NCBI RefSeq assembly: GCF_020360975.1
Contig: NW_025408700.1
Coordinates: forward strand, 1 to 62,651
Source of the DNA: Hirsutella rhossiliensis
Lineage: Eukaryota > Ascomycota > Sordariomycetes > Hypocreales > Ophiocordycipitaceae
Direction: 5' to 3'
Length of the DNA stretch: 62,651 nt
Each line of letters starts with the position of its first letter. Positions within the stretch are counted from its first letter, which is position 1. This document shows, piece by piece, positions 10,198 to 21,205 of this stretch. The notes beneath the pieces were generated by a model. That model had not been told where the DNA came from. It did no database searches and saw only the letters and a program-made list of their open reading frames with translations. Made by a program: the position numbers and the translations under genes.

Positions 10198-13100
10198 ATG
10201 CCGCGAGAACATCCAGTCAAAATCTCACCCGAGGAGGTTCGCCGCACTTTGGGTGATCTTGAATCGCAGAGATCCCAGCAGCGCCGTTCCTATCAGCGAC
10301 CTTCACCGCTTATTAGGGTTCCCCACGACGAGATCCTCCGCGTCTTGCACGATATGGACCGCCAGCGCGCTGAAGAACGAAGCCGCCACCGTGAAGCTCA
10401 ATTCCAATATACCGCACACGCAGCAGCCGAACAACCCATCCCCGAGACGACCCCGAGAAGAGCAAGCGCCTCCACTCCACCCCAACGCAGCCAAAACACT
10501 TCCTACAAGACACACGCAGCCGCCAGCGACTGCATCACCGAGACGACCTAGAGAGGGCAAGCACCCCCACTCCACCACCCACGCAGCTAAGGCGCTCCTC
10601 CAAAGACACACGCAGCCGCCGGCCGCTCCATCACCGAAACGACACAGAAGAGGAGACACCTCCACTCCACCCCCACGCAGCCAAAGCGCTCCTTTAAAAG
10701 TCACATGCAGACGCCAGCCTCTCCATCCCCGAGTCGATCCAGAGCGGAACAATCGCTTCGCCCTTCATCGCTCACGCGGACGGGCGCTTCCCCACGAGGC
10801 CCGGGCCTACGCGAGAAACCGTTCAACTCCAGCGAGACTCTGTCAAGTCTACCTTACATCACTATGACGCCTGTTTCCGCTCTAAAGAGCAGGCATCGTC
10901 AACAAGATCCTGGTGCAACGAAGTTCCACTTGCCCTTCAGGTAGCAGCTCCTAGATCGTTCTACCAGGCGTTTACGGATGAGAGGACGTTGCCGATTTCT
11001 CACTGCGTCTTCTGCTATAGAAAGGCCCCACCTTGCGAGCTCTCAACCATGCAGTGGAGGAGTCGATTGTCACCTCCCTGCTGCAGGCGACCAGGACCAT
11101 CCAGAAGTGTGACGCTTGCCTTCCGCCGCACGAGCGCGCGGGAGTTGACGTATGCCGCGAGTGTCGCGCCAGCTTCGACGGTGGACGGCTGCCTAAAGCC
11201 TGCTCGGTCAACAATATGGCCATCGGTTGCGAACATCGGTACCCTGGCGAGCTTGATGACCTCTCTCCGTTGAGGAGAGACTCATTGCCTTGCATGCGCC
11301 CTTTGGCTATATCACCAAGTTCACAGTCGACAACAAGACCTGTTCGGGAATTAGCTACCGCAAGCACGTGAAAGGACATATCGTCGTCTTTCCGAACAAG
11401 GTGGACGATCTTGTGGCCACGGTTCTTCCCCATCCCTTACTGCAGGCCATTGAGAACATCCACGTCTCTTGGAGCGGTTCGGCTAAGCCTGGCTCCGCAG
11501 ACGTCAGACACCTGCTTCAGGTGCGCAGATCTCGAGTGGCAGCTGCCCTGGCATGGCTGCAGAGGAACAACCCGCTTTACGAGGATATCGCGATCAACCA
11601 AGCAGAGATAGACGGCTGGCAGTATGCCGACGGCTCCAGTGTTCCGACTCTCATCATGGACCGCATGCGAAGAGAGGAACCGTCGACCGTTGAGAAGACA
11701 CAAACGGACCACATAGTCCCGGATACTGATCGAGGCTTGGAGGAAAGTAGCTTCAGAAGTATCGATGATCTCGTGAACTCGATCGATCCTCCTTTCGACG
11801 CTGAATCTTGCGATTTCGACCGTACTCTGTCGACTGACCAGACTCAACCCTTCCCTGGTGACCCGGCGACTCCTGTCCCCGACTCGGCTGCCGTCGGCCT
11901 GGAAGTTGACACCGTCTGTGAGACGTCGACGTCCGGCATGTTTCCTCTCGATGGACCGGCTGCCTTCGCGGAGACCGATAAACTGTCGTTTCTGGCCGAC
12001 ATCGTCAACACCAATCCGGACCGACATGGCATCTCTGTGCCGTGCGTTATGCAGGTCCAGACTACGGGAGACCAGCCGTTCGTCCGAGTGGAGCGTGGTG
12101 CGGATTTTGCAGACAACCTGCACGAAGATTTCTTCCCTCGAACATTTCCGAAGCTTTTTCCGTGGGGAAGGGGCGGCCCGAAATCGAAGGGCGACTCGAG
12201 TCATAGCCGACAAAGCGACACTCCCGACCATCGTCCGAATCACTCTCTCCAGTACTGGACCAGATACGTATTGCAACGGCATGGTGGCCGATTCGCCGCC
12301 CATCCTGTCTTTTGTTTCTTGGTATTCAACACCCTCCTTCGCTCCTCCAACCGCCGCATCAGCATGGTCCGTGTCGCTAAAGATTCCTTCCACAGACTTG
12401 AGCAAGCCTATGCGAACTTGACCGAGGACCGGCTGAAGAGGGCCGAGGCGGAGATGCGGGAGACAAGGACAACGTCGGACCCCGACATATCGGTCTTGCT
12501 TCGCGAGCTGTCGATCTTTGGCTATGCACAGCCGCTCTCGAACGAATCCCGTTTACTTATGCGGAGGAAGATACAAGCTCTAGACATCCGCGCCGGTATG
12601 CCTGCAATCTGGATTACTATCAGTCCTAACGACATTAATAATCCGGTAAAGATGAAGCTTGCCATTCATAGGCTCCACGATTATGAGTCTGCAAAGGAAC
12701 TTTTGGCCGATCTCCATGAAAAGTACGACAGAATCGCCCTCAGCACCATGGATCCAGTTAGCTCGGCCATCTTCTTCCATCGGGAAGTATCCTTATTCTT
12801 TGAAAAGTACGTCAATGCGGGCCAGGAGTCGGTATTCGGGAAGATTAGCCACTACTACGCCACGGTGGAAACGAACGAGCGAGGCAGCCTCCACTTGCAT
12901 GGACTTCTCTGGCTGGACGGCAACATGCGGTTACCGAACCTGATAGGCGACATGGCCAATCCCGCGGAAGAAGCATATCGTGCCCAGGTGATCCGATACG
13001 TAGACTCCGTCTTTCATGAGTGTCTAGATGAAGATGCCGGGAAAGCCGTGCGACAGGAGAGGAAGCCCATCCACCCCGTGGAGGAGGTCATGGCTAGCAC

Positions 13101-14510
13101 CTCGGCTCTCACTGCGGCCTTCGACGACGAATCCAACTTCATCGCGTACTGTTGCCAAGTGCACTCCCACACGTACACCTGCCTCAAGTATTCTCTCAAG
13201 GGGATCGTCGAACAGGGTACAGATCCACAGAGACGGACAGCCTGCCGCTTCAAAGCACCTTGGAAAATCGTCGACGAGACGGGGTTCACAGAGGACGGCC
13301 TGCTTCAGATCCGGCGCAACCACCCACTCGTCAATCGGTATAACAAGTCATTGGCGGTCGGCCTTCGCCATAATCACGACGTCTCGATGATCTTGACCAA
13401 AACCAAGGGCCTGGCCATGGTGTACTACATCACGAACTACGCCACCAAACTGGAAACGCCGATGTGGAAACGCATTGCTCTTGCCGCCGAGGTTGCCCGC
13501 CAACTTCGCGAAGCCGGTGGTACGAGGCTTCGCACGCCAGGTCCCACCCTGCCCGACGACAGGCAGCAGGTAGTTTTGAATGAAAGCCGTCAGTTCCTGA
13601 TGAGAACGGCAAATCGGATCTTCTCCGAGCGACAACTCTCGGCTGTGGAGGTCTGTTACCATCTACTTGGATATGACACCGACTTTACCAACGTGCCGCA
13701 TTGGTCTTTCCTGAACCTGACGGCGCTCTACTGGACAATCTTTCGGCTATGGGCGCATCTCCGCCATCAGGCCGGCGAGCTCACGGACGCCGAACAGCCC
13801 CGGAGACCATCCTCTGAGGCAAGGAGGGCGAACCTTCTATGCCTAGATGTGTACGCCTACCGCGGTCATGTTCTACAAGACTTATGCCTGTATGACTACA
13901 TGTCAATGGTTCACTTGGTGCGTCGAAATGGTCCGAGTGAAGATGAGTCTCGCATTTTTCTCGATGGGCAGGGCTCCGACCGTGACGGCTGGATGCAAAA
14001 GCTTCGACGGCCCGACCAGTACGCCGTCCCGATCTTCCAAGGATACATCAGCGACGACCATGAGGACGATCACCCAGTGTATGTTAAGCGGTACGCTCTA
14101 ACCCCCCGGCACCATTTTTGGCTCCGTCTGACTACCTGTGCAGAAATTCTGTCCTACATTTGGCGTTATTCGTCCCTTGGGAAAACTTCATTTCTGAGAG
14201 CCAAGGCGATATAACCAGCATATGGACGAGGCATCGAGCGGGGCTTTGTCCTCGCCTCCGTTTCCATGTTCCAATATTTGTCTTTTGAGAAAGTCTGCCG
14301 AGGATGCGCGCAAGGACGCGAAGCTCTGGGCCAGTCGATCGGAGGGCGACGACACAATTGACGTCGAGTACCCACTTGACGCTGGCCGCTGCGAAGAGGA
14401 GCCTCCAGCGATGGCTCATCGTCAGGCCTACAAAGCTCTACCCAGATTTTGCGAAATGCCGTGCAGGATACAGACGCCACGAAAGACTCACCCGTCCTTG
14501 GAGGTTTAAT
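10198..14510 (+). pseudogene. Helitron B: leader, zinc/DUF6570-like region and Rep domain
   Basis: The start ATG is at 10198 (MPREHPVKISPEEVRR), followed by HDEILRVLHDMDRQRAEERS and the minisatellite. The cysteine cluster lies at about 10960-11250. One long frame then covers the DUF6570-like block (FGYITKFTVDNKT to HIVPDTDRGL), LTRYVLQRHGGRFA-like sequence, the Helitron-like N domain (SNRRISMVRVAKDSF), HUH motif HLHG (about 12892), and the tyrosine pair YYITNYATK (about 13425-13450). Frameshifts occur near 11275, 14110 and 14450. This is the best preserved Rep in the window. Expected role: nickase/ligase of rolling-circle transposition. Confidence 0.88.
10438..10762 (+). repeat. About 96-bp coding minisatellite in Helitron B leader
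   Basis: Unit starts fall at 10438, 10533, 10630 and 10725 (95, 97 and 95 bp). They are homologous to the units at 2959-3290. The unit-length differences between A and B show that indels accumulate within the array. Confidence 0.82.
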
Positions 14511-14755
14511 ACGCGATCTGTGCGAAGAGAACCCGGCTGAAGAGGAGCAACCTTTGTGCAACGTCAGGAGGATTTGTACCGGAATATACCCCATGATCAA
14601 GGTGACGCCTTGTGCCAATTTCCAATATCTCGAGACGATGTCCAGGCAGCGGCCAAGGCCCAACAACTATTGCATCTTCGGATGCTAGACGACATTGAGG
14701 GTGGTTCTCAGGGGACCATCCTTTCCACGGACGGCGCCGACATCGACGATACCCT

Positions 14756-14787
14756 AGCTCGCTCAGTGATCGGAATGGTCCGGTATG
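14756..14787. repeat. hAT left TSD and TIR
   Basis: The TSD AGCTCGCT (14756-14763) is followed by the 24-bp TIR. It pairs with the right end at 18065-18096. Confidence 0.96.
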
Positions 14788-15257
14788 AGTTGGTATTGGT
14801 ATGGTAAATACCGCCAAGACCTGGTATGGTTTGACAAAAACTTGATACCATGGTATTACCGGTATACCGAATCATACCAGTAACGCTAAAAATAAGCTCA
14901 GGTAAGAGGCTCACTGCGGAGAATGACCAGGCAGAATCCGAGCGGCGATGATTCCAGTGTCATCTGTAGGGCTTATTGACCAGTTTTCTGCCAGTTTATC
15001 TACTCCATTCAATCATGAATACCATCATCCTCACAATAAGTTATCGACCTGGCTACCTTGGTCAGGTCGATCCGGCACCGAACGGATGCTTTTCGTCTTT
15101 GCTGCCGGGTAGCTATCCCAGGAAGGCACGAAGGTAAGGCTAGTGTTAGTGCGTATTAGAAAGTACTTCTCATTGCACCCAGTTTTATGAGTTCTTCCAT
15201 GTAGGACGGAGCATGACCTAACGTATCACTGGCCAGACTTGTCAATCGCGTCGTCGG

Positions 15258-15317
15258 AGGGACAGGAAAAGCTTAAATGATCCTTTCAGGGACAGGAAAG
15301 CTTAAATGATCCTTTCA
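15258..15317 (+). repeat. 30-bp direct duplication in hAT 5' region
   Basis: AGGGACAGGAAAAGCTTAAA... at 15258-15287 is repeated at 15288-15317 with one A missing. It lies between the left TIR and the transposase start. Confidence 0.85.
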
Positions 15318-15442
15318 ATCGAATTACTTCCGTGATGTTGGAGCCCGAAAATTTTTACGTTAGGCTAGTTGGACGATGGACCAAGATCGAATGATCGAAA
15401 GCCACCATAGTGACCATACCTTAACTGGTGTATGTCATGATC

Positions 15443-17910
15443 ATGGAATCTCCAGCGCCAACCTCGCCATCTTCGTTTACGACAAGTTCAGCATCAATCC
15501 GCTCCAGATCTCCTGCATCGTGTCCCGCGCCACACTTTTCCGCTACGACGCCATCGTCTAATTCTGTCCGTTATCCTGAGCCTCCGGACGAATTCGTACA
15601 AGACCATGTCACGTACCTGCGTCGCGCGACGACGACGAAGAAGGCAGCTCGTCTCGGCTCGTTCGCATGTGTGGAAGTACGGTCTTCATTACATCCGAGA
15701 CAGTGACAAGAAAGAGGTATACTACTGTCACGAATGTGCGATCGGAAAGTATAAGCAAGAGTTATTTGTGATCAATGGCACGTCGGGAGTGAGAAATCAT
15801 CTCGAACAGAGGCACCAGATTGATCCACAAAGCGGCGTGAGGAAACGCGGTGCGACACGGGCGTCTGTATTGGAGCAACAGAAAAGCGCAGCTGCTAGTA
15901 GCAATTTTTTCTGGAAAGATACCGTTGAGAGGTTCAAAGAGCTTTTGATTCGTTGGGTTGTGTACTGCCATATTGCTTTCTTCCAGTTGGAGAACCAGTA
16001 CTTCCGAGAGCTACTCTTCTTTCTGAACCCTGCTCTACTTAATCACCTCCCAAAGGCTGCGAAAACAATTCGAGGTTGGGTTATGGATGCGTTCCTGTCG
16101 AAGAAGCAACAGCTGAAAGAGGACCTCCAGCGGTCGCGGAGTAGAATCTCCATCTCCTTCGACCTCTGGACCTCGCCAAACCCGTACGCAATCCTGGGTG
16201 TCGTCGCCATGTGGATTGACGCCACCGGCAAGCGACGAAGTACCGTCCTGGGCATGCGACGCGTTCATGGCGAGCACAGTGGCGAGAATCTTGGGTCGAC
16301 CGTTCTCGAATTATTGACGGAATATGACATTGGCGGAGATCAGATTGGATACTTCATGCTGGACAATGCTTCATCCAATGATACCGCTGTTGAGTTTATA
16401 CTCAAGGAGCTCTGCCCATGGATGAAGCCGCAACAGCGTCGCCATCGCCGACTGCGCTGCTTGGGTCACATTGTCAACCTCTGCTGCCAGGCGTTTCTCA
16501 TGGGTCGAAATTGTGAGAAGCATTTGGCGAAGCTTGAAAAGCACCACCAGCGCGGAGATTACGTGAAGGTAGAGGAGCTGTGGAAGAAGTTTGGATGTTT
16601 AGGCCGGCTCCATAACCTTGTGCGGTACATCCGGCTTACTCCTCAAAGGCGGGAGGAGTTTGCAGCAATTATTATCGGCGGCCATCTCTCCGAATTCGAT
16701 GGGCTCGAGCTTATCCAGAACAACTCCACACGCTGGAATTCGTGGTTTCATTCGATCACACGAGCGTTAAATGTTCGAGAACGTTTGGAAATCTTCTCAG
16801 CTCGTCATGTACCAGGAGAGGGTCTCAGGGATTTCGAACTTCAAACTAGATGGACAGCACTGGTTCGAGCTTGAAAAGATCGAGCTCGCACTAAAAGACT
16901 TCTTCGCGGCAACTATGCTTGCTGAAGGAAACAAGACATCCTCGCTGACTGGTTTTCGACTTTGGACTGTCTTCTCCGCGAGATCAACGAGACGAAGGTG
17001 TGACGGTACAAGTGCACGAACAAGGTCGGGTGCGACTTGGGTAAAGTGATTGTCTACGAAGAGAGAAGGAGGTTCCTAAGGAAGACTCTGACTTTCGCTA
17101 TTTACATGAATCAAAGTGAGACATTTCATAAAGTATGAAAGTCACATGATCGTTCCTCACAGAAGGATCACTACCATGACATTCACGAGGAAGACGACGA
17201 CGACAACTTCACGTGGAGGTATCTCCAAGGTTGTGCAGATGCTGCGTGGTCAAAGTGCGAGGAGTATTACAGCAACCGACAACGGAATTGGCAACATCGA
17301 TTTCCTGAAGATACTGATCTTCCGCCAGCGTATTACGCAGCTCAAGTACTCAATCCGTATCGAAAGTGGGCATGGTTCAGGCAAGAATGGGTTCTTCAGG
17401 GCGACGAAGGAAGACAGAAGTGGTATGAAAGCGCACAGCTGGCGGTGAAGCAGCTCTGGGAGACAGAGTATAAGGAAAGTACCCTGTTGAGGCGCTACCA
17501 CCTCCAGTCAGGAAGGACAAGGATCCAGACCCAGCATTCGATCGGCAGAGGGAACATAAGCGCATTCGCATAGACGGCCCGGCTGCTGCCACCGATCTGT
17601 ATGAGCAGTATATTTCGACCGACCGGCTGCATGACGAGGAGGCAGGTTGCGATGAGGCCATCGCCTATTGGCTATCCGTTATGACTCGCAAAGAGACCTC
17701 GCCCGCTTCGCTCTGGATCTATTTGCGGTTTCCCCAATGTCATATGAGTGCGAACGGCTGTTTAGTAGCGCAAAGCTTGGTATAGTTGATCGTCGAGGTA
17801 GGCTTAAGGCAGATATCATAGAGGCTTGTGAGTGTCTACGTGCCTGGTATGGGAAGCCTCGGGCTGAGGATAGCGAAGATAGCGGGGATAGCGAGAATGA
17901 AAGCGAATAA
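15443..17910 (+). pseudogene. hAT transposase with BED finger and hATC dimerisation domain
   Basis: The N-terminus (MESPAPTSPSSFTT, ATG at 15443) is Ser/Pro-rich. After a shift near 15655 a BED-type finger follows (YYCHECAIGKY ... VRNHLEQRH, 15717-15815). The catalytic fold contains ISISFDLWTSPNPYAILGVV (about 16145-16205), FMLDNASSND (about 16352) and CLGHIVNLCCQAFL (about 16460). A break near 16870 leads to HWFELEKIELALKDFFAATM. The C-terminal hATC block YECERLFSSAKLGIVDRRGRL (about 17740-17810) ends in an acidic tail and a stop at 17908. The stretch 17000-17640 has several frame changes. Cut-and-paste transposase by family; broken as read. Confidence 0.9.
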
Positions 17911-18064
17911 GCGATCAAGTTGACAGCTAGTAGCCAATACATTTCCTATTTTTGCAACCCGCCTCATTCTGAGCGGTCTTGGCGGTATTACTGGTATTAC
18001 CGGTAAGCCATACCGGTAAGGATATCAGCAGGTGGTATGGTATGGTATAGAGGTCATACCATAC

Positions 18065-18096
18065 CATACCGGACCATTCCGATCACTGAGCTCGCT
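18065..18096. repeat. hAT right TIR and TSD
   Basis: This is the inverted copy of the left TIR (18065-18088), followed by AGCTCGCT (18089-18096). Confidence 0.96.
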
Positions 18097-18546
18097 ACGG
18101 CGATACGGAAACCACCATTGCGCACCCGGGAAGTGACCTCAATCAACAAGGGCCTCGAATGCTTGTCGACGTCAGTCCGGTGACTAGCTTCGCGGAGATG
18201 GGACACACCGCTGCAGCCACCTTCACACTGAACTATCTACAAACCGTGGCCCTTCAACTTGTTTGCGCATTTTTGGACAGGTATACCGCTCATCAGGACT
18301 CAGCCGGTCAACATCTTCAATATACCGGCGGGCCGGGTGGCACAGGAAAGTCGAGGATTATCGATGCCCTAAAGGACGTGTTCGCGGCGAGGAACCAACC
18401 ACATCTTCTGCAGATAACCGGCACATCGGGCAGTTCGGCGGCCCAGATTGGCGGCACGACGATCCACTCGGCCTGTGGGTTAGATTCCCATCGCGATCCA
18501 AACAAGCCGCCTCCCCCCTTTTCGGAGGCGAAGAAATGGATATGGA

Positions 18547-18698
18547 TGTTGCGATTGAACTTACTTCTATTCAATTCTGTCTGACAGCTCTCAACATACA
18601 TATATACATAGTGGCACGTCCGTGCCACTATCCAGTGACTCACCACTTGTAACTGCTGCCTAAACATGTCTTGGTCCATGTCTCATATCAAGTCAACA
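18547..18698. mobile_element. 152-bp solo LTR inside Helitron B helicase
   Basis: The insert begins TGTTG and ends CAACA, and is flanked by the 5-bp duplication ATGGA (18542-18546 and 18699-18703). Helitron A has the uninterrupted site. It contains a TATATACATA stretch and a perfect 9-bp-stem hairpin AGTGGCACG-TC-CGTGCCACT (18610-18629). TG...CA ends plus a 5-bp TSD are the signature of an LTR; a MITE is the alternative. The unit is unlike the 271-bp copia LTR at 41617. Confidence 0.8.
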
Positions 18699-20013
18699 AT
18701 GGAAACAGAAGCTGGTACTCGTGATTGACGAGGTCAGTATGCTGGGAGGAGCCACTCTGCACAACGTCAGTCGCCACCTGCAGGCACTCCGTGACTGTCC
18801 AGACGAGCCGTTTGGTGGGATGCCTGTCGTTCTACTGATGGGAGACTTCTACCAGTTCGCCCCCGTGCGGGAAACAAGCCTCCTGATCAACAGACCGCCG
18901 GACCGAACACAGACCCCCCTGCGACAAGCGACCATCTCTCACCACAGCGGCTGCAGATTGTGGCATCTGTTCAAAACCGTTGTGCTCCTCGAAGACCAAC
19001 TCCGGGCACGCAACGATCCCCAACTTCGCGCACTCCTGGATCGAGTTCGTAACGGGCGCCAGACGCAGCAAGACCTCGACTTGCTCAACGAAAACATTGT
19101 AGGACGCTCCCAAATCACCTTCCACGATGGTTTGCGTGCTATAACGCCACTGAACCGCACCCGCTGGGCCTCAACATGGAAGCTGTCGTGGGCTGGGCGC
19201 GCTTCAACAAGCGGCATATCCGGATCTTTGTCTCGACTCACACCTGGCGCAACGGCACGCTTTCTCCAAACATCGTAGCGCGAACCATAGGACAAGGTGA
19301 CGACTCCGCTTGCAAGGTCCCCGGCGTCTTCTTCTACGCCCAGGGCATGCCTGTGGTTGTGAACAAGAACATCTACACTGGCTTGAAAGTTGTGAATGGG
19401 GCCGACTTTACTGCCGTGGACGTAATACTCGATCCCAATCACCCAGGATACCACTTGGCGGATGACGTGACCATCCACTTCGGGCCACCGCTCGGCATTC
19501 TTCTGCAGTCCGAGGAGACGAAGGCCTTGGCGATACCGTCCTCCCGGTGGGGACGGTACTCATCCGCCCCATGTCACATACACTTGATTCGACTAACTCT
19601 CACTTCAAATTCTTGTCGGCAAGATGCACGCGACGTGGATTGCCCGTCGTACCAGCGTTCGTCCTCACCGATTACAAAGCCCAGGGTAAAACGTTCGTGG
19701 AAGTACTGTTGGAGCTGCGTGGAAATCGTGTGACCAATGGTGAACCCTCCAGGTGCGATTTTACGAGCCTCTATGTGCAACTGTCCAGGTGCACCTCGCT
19801 TCGGGGCATCAAGCTTCTTGGTCCTGTGAGACAGCATGATTTCATTGGCAATGGGCTGGATCCGGCCATAATTGATGGAATGCAGAGACTCAAGAACTTG
19901 GCCGCAGAAACGAGACGGTTATACGAGGACCAGGGTTTCGAAAAGTAGTGGTAGTATACTAACCATCCTGATAGTTTGACCTTTTGCACGTCGTAACGCG
20001 GCAGGTAAACGTC

Positions 20014-20792
20014 CTACACTTCATAAGGTGACCGGACCGCACCCCAGTCGTCTGGATCTCGCTCCCCTCCCTTCCCAGGGCGTATGCGCTTTGCTCCTAC
20101 AATAATTTACCCACCATTCCTCGAACGCGTGACGGCTATAAAGCCATCTCGGCGGCCCGTCTCCTCCCGAACAGGTCCAGGATGTGGTCGCAGAACATCC
20201 ACACGCCTTCAAGATGCTGCGGATAAAATGGCCTCCTGTCCTTGCGCGCGACCACGACGGTGCCAACTTGTGACTGCCATTCTGGAGGTGCAAACCCGGA
20301 GTCGGCATCAATATTAAGGTACGTAGCAATCTGGTTGTCGAGGTCTGCCTCGTTGGCGGACTGAGTCCCCGTCCGATAGAGGACCAGCGGGACCTCGATG
20401 AGCGCTGGGACGGAGGGCACCGACTGCGAAAACACATCATGATTCGCAGGGATTGCAGTGGCAGACCAAAGGGGAAACTTGCGTTTCTCTGCCTCGCATC
20501 GGACAATGACAGCTTCAACTTGCCCTGAGTTGCTGTGCATTTCCCTCAAACCTGATGTACCCAACGCCGGGGAGGCATGCGTGGGCGGCGGGGTGGGTGT
20601 TGCCGCTGGCGCTTGCTGGGGCGATGCCTCTGGCTCCGAATCGGTGTCGATGTTGTCCCACCTTGAATAATCAATCGGAGGCATTGGGTCGATTCTTGAC
20701 AAATTGTTCCACTTCACTGCATGATTCACGAACGGTTCGGACTCCTTCGCCATTCGAGATGAAGGCTGGCTCCTTAGACTTTCCTTTTCCAT
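20014..20792 (-). CDS. Conserved fungal protein of unknown function, ends DDWGAVRSPYEV
   Basis: From the first ATG at 20792, or a second at 20753 (MAKESEPFVNHAVKWNNLS), the protein reads MPPIDYSRWDNIDTDSEPE, a Pro/Ala-rich linker, DLDNQIATYLNIDADSGF, APPEWQSQVGTVVVARKDRRP and YPQHLEGVWMFCDHILDLFG. After a one-base shift near 20150 it gives RHAFEEWWVNYC, and after another near 20060 DPDDWGAVRSPYEV and stop at 20014. The pattern recalls the C-terminal half of conserved fungal proteins, often found with MYND fingers, but I cannot name it. It converges on Helitron B with 65 bp between the stops, mirroring the MYND gene beside Helitron A. Confidence 0.65.
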
Positions 20793-21205
20793 TGCGTCCT
20801 TACCCCGCCCTCAACCCACCATGTTGTAGCGGGGTAAGATGGCGTCCAAGCAGCCACACTATCAGAGCAAGCCGCATCTTCTTCTCAACAGACCTGTCAG
20901 TGTGAAACCCAAACTGAATGCTCCAGTCCCGTTCCTCAAGGCATTGGCGGACCCTGAAAGGGGCCGGTCTCCTGTTTCGCCACAGCTGTGTCTCTCCAGC
21001 CACAATCCAAATCAATCCACATACATGCATGCTGTAGGTATACTGTACATAATGCCCACGCCACCGTCTCTTGTTGTTCCTAGGTCCAACCGGTATCGCT
21101 GCCTTGCCATGACGCCATCCCTACGATGGCGGGGTCGAAAAAAGTCATGCATCGTTTCTTCCCTTTTCTCTTCCCTCCTCATCACATCCTTATCTACTTG
21201 TGACC
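20793..21205. other. Spacer between antisense gene and Helitron C
   Basis: No convincing gene. It holds one copy of the 43-bp boundary motif (20931-20973) and the leader of Helitron C. Confidence 0.5.
20931..20973. repeat. 43-bp boundary motif, copy 3
   Basis: Same unit as at 9899, with one G-to-A change in CCCTGAAAGG. It lies upstream of Helitron C. Confidence 0.88.

Larger units (their letters stand above)
14764..18088 (+). mobile_element. Complete hAT transposon, 3,325 bp
   Basis: The ends are perfect 24-bp inverted repeats beginning CAGTGATCGGAATGGTCC (14764-14787 and 18065-18088). They are flanked by a perfect 8-bp target duplication AGCTCGCT (14756-14763 and 18089-18096). Helitron A carries the empty site (TTGCTCGCTACGG near 7258). 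Subterminal regions are packed with GGTATGG/ACCGGTA motifs in both orientations, typical transposase-binding repeats. The internal gene is a hAT transposase with several frame breaks. Confidence 0.96.
14511..19948 (+). pseudogene. Helitron B: Pif1-type helicase, split by two insertions
   Basis: Coding pieces are 14511-14763, 18089-18546 and 18699-19948. They carry the linker (DDVQAAAKAQQLLHLRMLDD), FTLNYLQTVALQLVCAFLDR, Walker A GGPGGTGKSR (about 18328), Walker B VIDEVSML (about 18721-18745), DFYQFAPV and the C-terminal LTDYKAQGKTFVEVL and LSRCTSLRGIKLLGP, ending FEK-stop at 19948. Frame changes near 19170 and 19535 are small indels. The helicase cannot be made unless the hAT element is excised. 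Confidence 0.86.
9985..19950 (+). mobile_element. Helitron B, interrupted by a hAT element and a solo LTR
   Basis: The layout is the same as in Helitron A, with high nucleotide similarity by eye. Rep is carried mostly in one very long frame (11290-14214). The helicase is split at 14763/18089 by a hAT element and again at 18547-18698 by a solo LTR. Removing both insertions restores collinearity with Helitron A, so both insertions are younger than the A/B divergence. The 3' end of similarity is the helicase stop at 19948; the formal terminus is unknown and may lie beyond the antisense gene at 20014-20792. Confidence 0.87.

Noticed and set aside
18541..18703. Insertion in Helitron B helicase as a spliceosomal intron
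   Set aside because: No GT-AG pair restores the frame at the homologous position; the 5-bp duplication and TG...CA ends fit an LTR.
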